Part shown: one piece after another, positions 4,290-5,584 of the stretch
How positions within the stretch are numbered: position 1 is the first letter of the stretch
How the letters are laid out: every line of letters begins with the position of its first letter
Origin: Acidobacteriota bacterium
GTDB lineage: Bacteria; Acidobacteriota; Blastocatellia; RBC074
NCBI GenBank assembly: GCA_013140935.1
Contig: JABFSD010000265.1
Location: forward strand, 1 to 5,584
Reading direction: 5' to 3'
Length of the DNA: 5,584 bases
The notes under the pieces: generated by a model
Seen by the model: only the letters and a program-made list of their open reading frames with translations
Told to the model about the DNA's origin: nothing
The model's database searches: none
Program-made: the position numbers and the translations under genes

Positions 4290-5584
4290 ATGGCGAGTTT
4301 CCGACCCCGTAGCTTAAATGATTTTGGCGCTATTTTATGGCGGCGCAAATGGTTATTTATTTTAATCACTGTGGCGATGTTGCAGGCAACATACCTCGTG
4401 GCACGCTCAGTACCCAACACTTACGAAGGCCGCGCCCAAGTCGCCGTATTAATTAAACCTGGTGAAGATACGACCTCACTAGGTTCGCAAATTTCCGCCT
4501 TGGAACAGCGCGTTAAAAGCCGCGAGTTATTGGCGCCTTTAATTACCAAACAGGAACTCGCCGCTTCGGGCGAAGACCTCGATGCCGTGGCTACGCGCTT
4601 GCGCAATGCAATCAAAATCGAGACCAAGTTCAAAAATTATCCTGAAGTGCCGGAAATGATTACTATTTCCTATCGGCACACCGATCCGAAAAAAGCGCAC
4701 GCGGTGGTAGCGCACATCCTGTCTCATTACACCGAGACGAACGCGAATTTACGCCAAATATCCCTGACGCAAATGCGTGAGGTAGATCAGGAACTCCGCG
4801 ACCTGGTCGGTTCGTTGAGCCGCATTACCAGCACGCGCAATGCCGCCACACAAAACACCGCAGTGGCTGCCATCGAAGACCCGCGTATTTTACGCCGCCA
4901 GTTACTCTCTGAAATCAACGGACTGACTGACAAACAGTTTGCGCTGGAACGTCAGAGCGCATTGCAAACCAAACAAATCAGCGAACAGCGCCTGCTGACA
5001 CAAAACGCGCCGATAGCTTCGGGGGGGGTTACCGCGACGACCTCTTACGGATTTATGTTGGCGGAAAAAGCGCGACTCGAAGCGCTGGTAAAAGAGTATG
5101 GCAAACAATACACGCAGGAAAATCCCAAGCTCCGGCAAGCCCAGCAACAATTGGCGGAAGTAACCGACACCGTCACCCGCTTGGAAAAAACTGCCGACGC
5201 TGGCAATGCCAAAAATGCTTCGCCGGAAGTGCGTGAGTTACGCACGATGGAACGTGAATCGGAGAAGTTACAAACCGAACTCGAAGTGACAAAACGTAAC
5301 CTGGAAGCTAAGCGCATTGAACTGACGGGCTTGCCCACGATGTTGCCGACCTCGGTAAGCAGTGGCGGGCAAAGCGCCGAAGCGCAGGCCACCAGCACCG
5401 GCGAATATGAACGCCTGAGCAAACGTTACTTCTGGTTGATGGACCGCAAAGACGCGCTCGACAAGGCGCTCGCCAATTTGAACGAAGGCCCGAATATCAA
5501 TCTCTTCCGCCTGATTGATCCCGCTTATGTGCCGCAACAACCGGTCGCTCCCAACAAGCTGATTTTGCAGTTGTTATGTTTGGG
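4290..5584 (+). CDS. Wzz/GumC-type polysaccharide chain-length determinant (5' part, runs off the right edge)
   Basis: 431 complete codons are visible from the ATG at 4290 and no stop is reached. The start follows GAGGTG with a 5-nt spacer. Layout: a short cytoplasmic N-terminus with RPRSLNDFGAILWRRK, first membrane span at about 21-38, the Wzz-type beta region (NTYEGRAQVAVLIKP, 43-57; MITISYRHTDPKKA, 123-136), a long periplasmic section rich in coiled coil (about 155-235 and 255-345), a GNVR-like region (GEYERLSKRYFWLMDRK, 371-387), and the proline-rich LIDPAYVPQQPVAPNK (408-423) that normally precedes the second span, which begins at 424. Such inner-membrane co-polymerases set chain length and assist export of surface polysaccharide. 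With the second span at about residue 424 the size fits the roughly 500-residue class without a fused kinase, as in the chain-length proteins of PEP-CTERM/exosortase loci, but a fused kinase cannot be excluded off the edge. A G8 run lies at 5021-5028. Confidence 0.9.
   Translation, partial: MASFRPRSLNDFGAILWRRKWLFILITVAMLQATYLVARSVPNTYEGRAQVAVLIKPGEDTTSLGSQISALEQRVKSRELLAPLITKQELAASGEDLDAVATRLRNAIKIETKFKNYPEVPEMITISYRHTDPKKAHAVVAHILSHYTETNANLRQISLTQMREVDQELRDLVGSLSRITSTRNAATQNTAVAAIEDPRILRRQLLSEINGLTDKQFALERQSALQTKQISEQRLLTQNAPIASGGVTATTSYGFMLAEKARLEALVKEYGKQYTQENPKLRQAQQQLAEVTDTVTRLEKTADAGNAKNASPEVRELRTMERESEKLQTELEVTKRNLEAKRIELTGLPTMLPTSVSSGGQSAEAQATSTGEYERLSKRYFWLMDRKDALDKALANLNEGPNINLFRLIDPAYVPQQPVAPNKLILQLLCL
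5021..5028 (+). repeat. Run of eight G inside the chain-length gene
   Basis: Eight consecutive G span codons 244-247 (TCG GGG GGG GTT, Ser-Gly-Gly-Val) between the two coiled-coil sections. The frame is open on both sides with the run at eight, so this length is the functional state. Loss or gain of one G would break the gene. Confidence 0.8.

Overview
The window looks like bacterial chromosome of moderate GC content from a Gram-negative-type organism. It carries a Wzz/GumC-type exopolysaccharide chain-length protein, a probable queuosine-precursor transporter, and large intergenic spaces holding short palindromes. No feature here fixes the taxon. The mix of short palindromic intergenic repeats, a lone DoxX protein, a stand-alone ANL-type protein and a possible PEP-CTERM-type element would suit Acidobacteriota (for example Blastocatellia), but that is a low-confidence impression and not a finding.

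Left end (1-292, minus strand): the 5' part of a gene for a membrane-anchored protein. After one N-terminal membrane segment it enters an exact 11-residue (33-bp) tandem repeat that runs off the window edge. A 185-bp divergent intergenic region (293-477) follows, with a good -35 box for the minus-strand gene.

Middle (478-3495, plus strand): four co-directional genes. They are a phospholipase/carboxylesterase-type alpha/beta hydrolase with an intact catalytic triad, a DoxX-family membrane protein, a YhhQ-like queuosine-precursor (preQ0/preQ1) transporter, and an adenylate-forming (ANL/PaaK-like) protein that lacks the usual C-terminal domain. Only the last two are tightly packed (6 bp). The others are about 50 bp apart, and a palindrome lies in the first gap. 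The four functions do not make one recognisable pathway, so this may be a loose transcription unit. A perfect 14-bp inverted repeat just after the fourth gene probably ends transcription.

Intergenic island (3496-4100): about 600 bp with no convincing gene but at least five inverted repeats.

Right end (4101-5584, plus strand): a 44-residue single-span membrane protein with a good ribosome-binding site. Its Glu-Pro, hydrophobic span and basic tail resemble a PEP-CTERM sorting signal. It is followed after 54 bp by a Wzz/GumC chain-length determinant that runs off the right edge. The second gene has a run of eight G within its coding sequence, a possible slippage site. Together these two genes probably mark the start of an exopolysaccharide locus, perhaps an exosortase-linked one, that continues to the right of the window.
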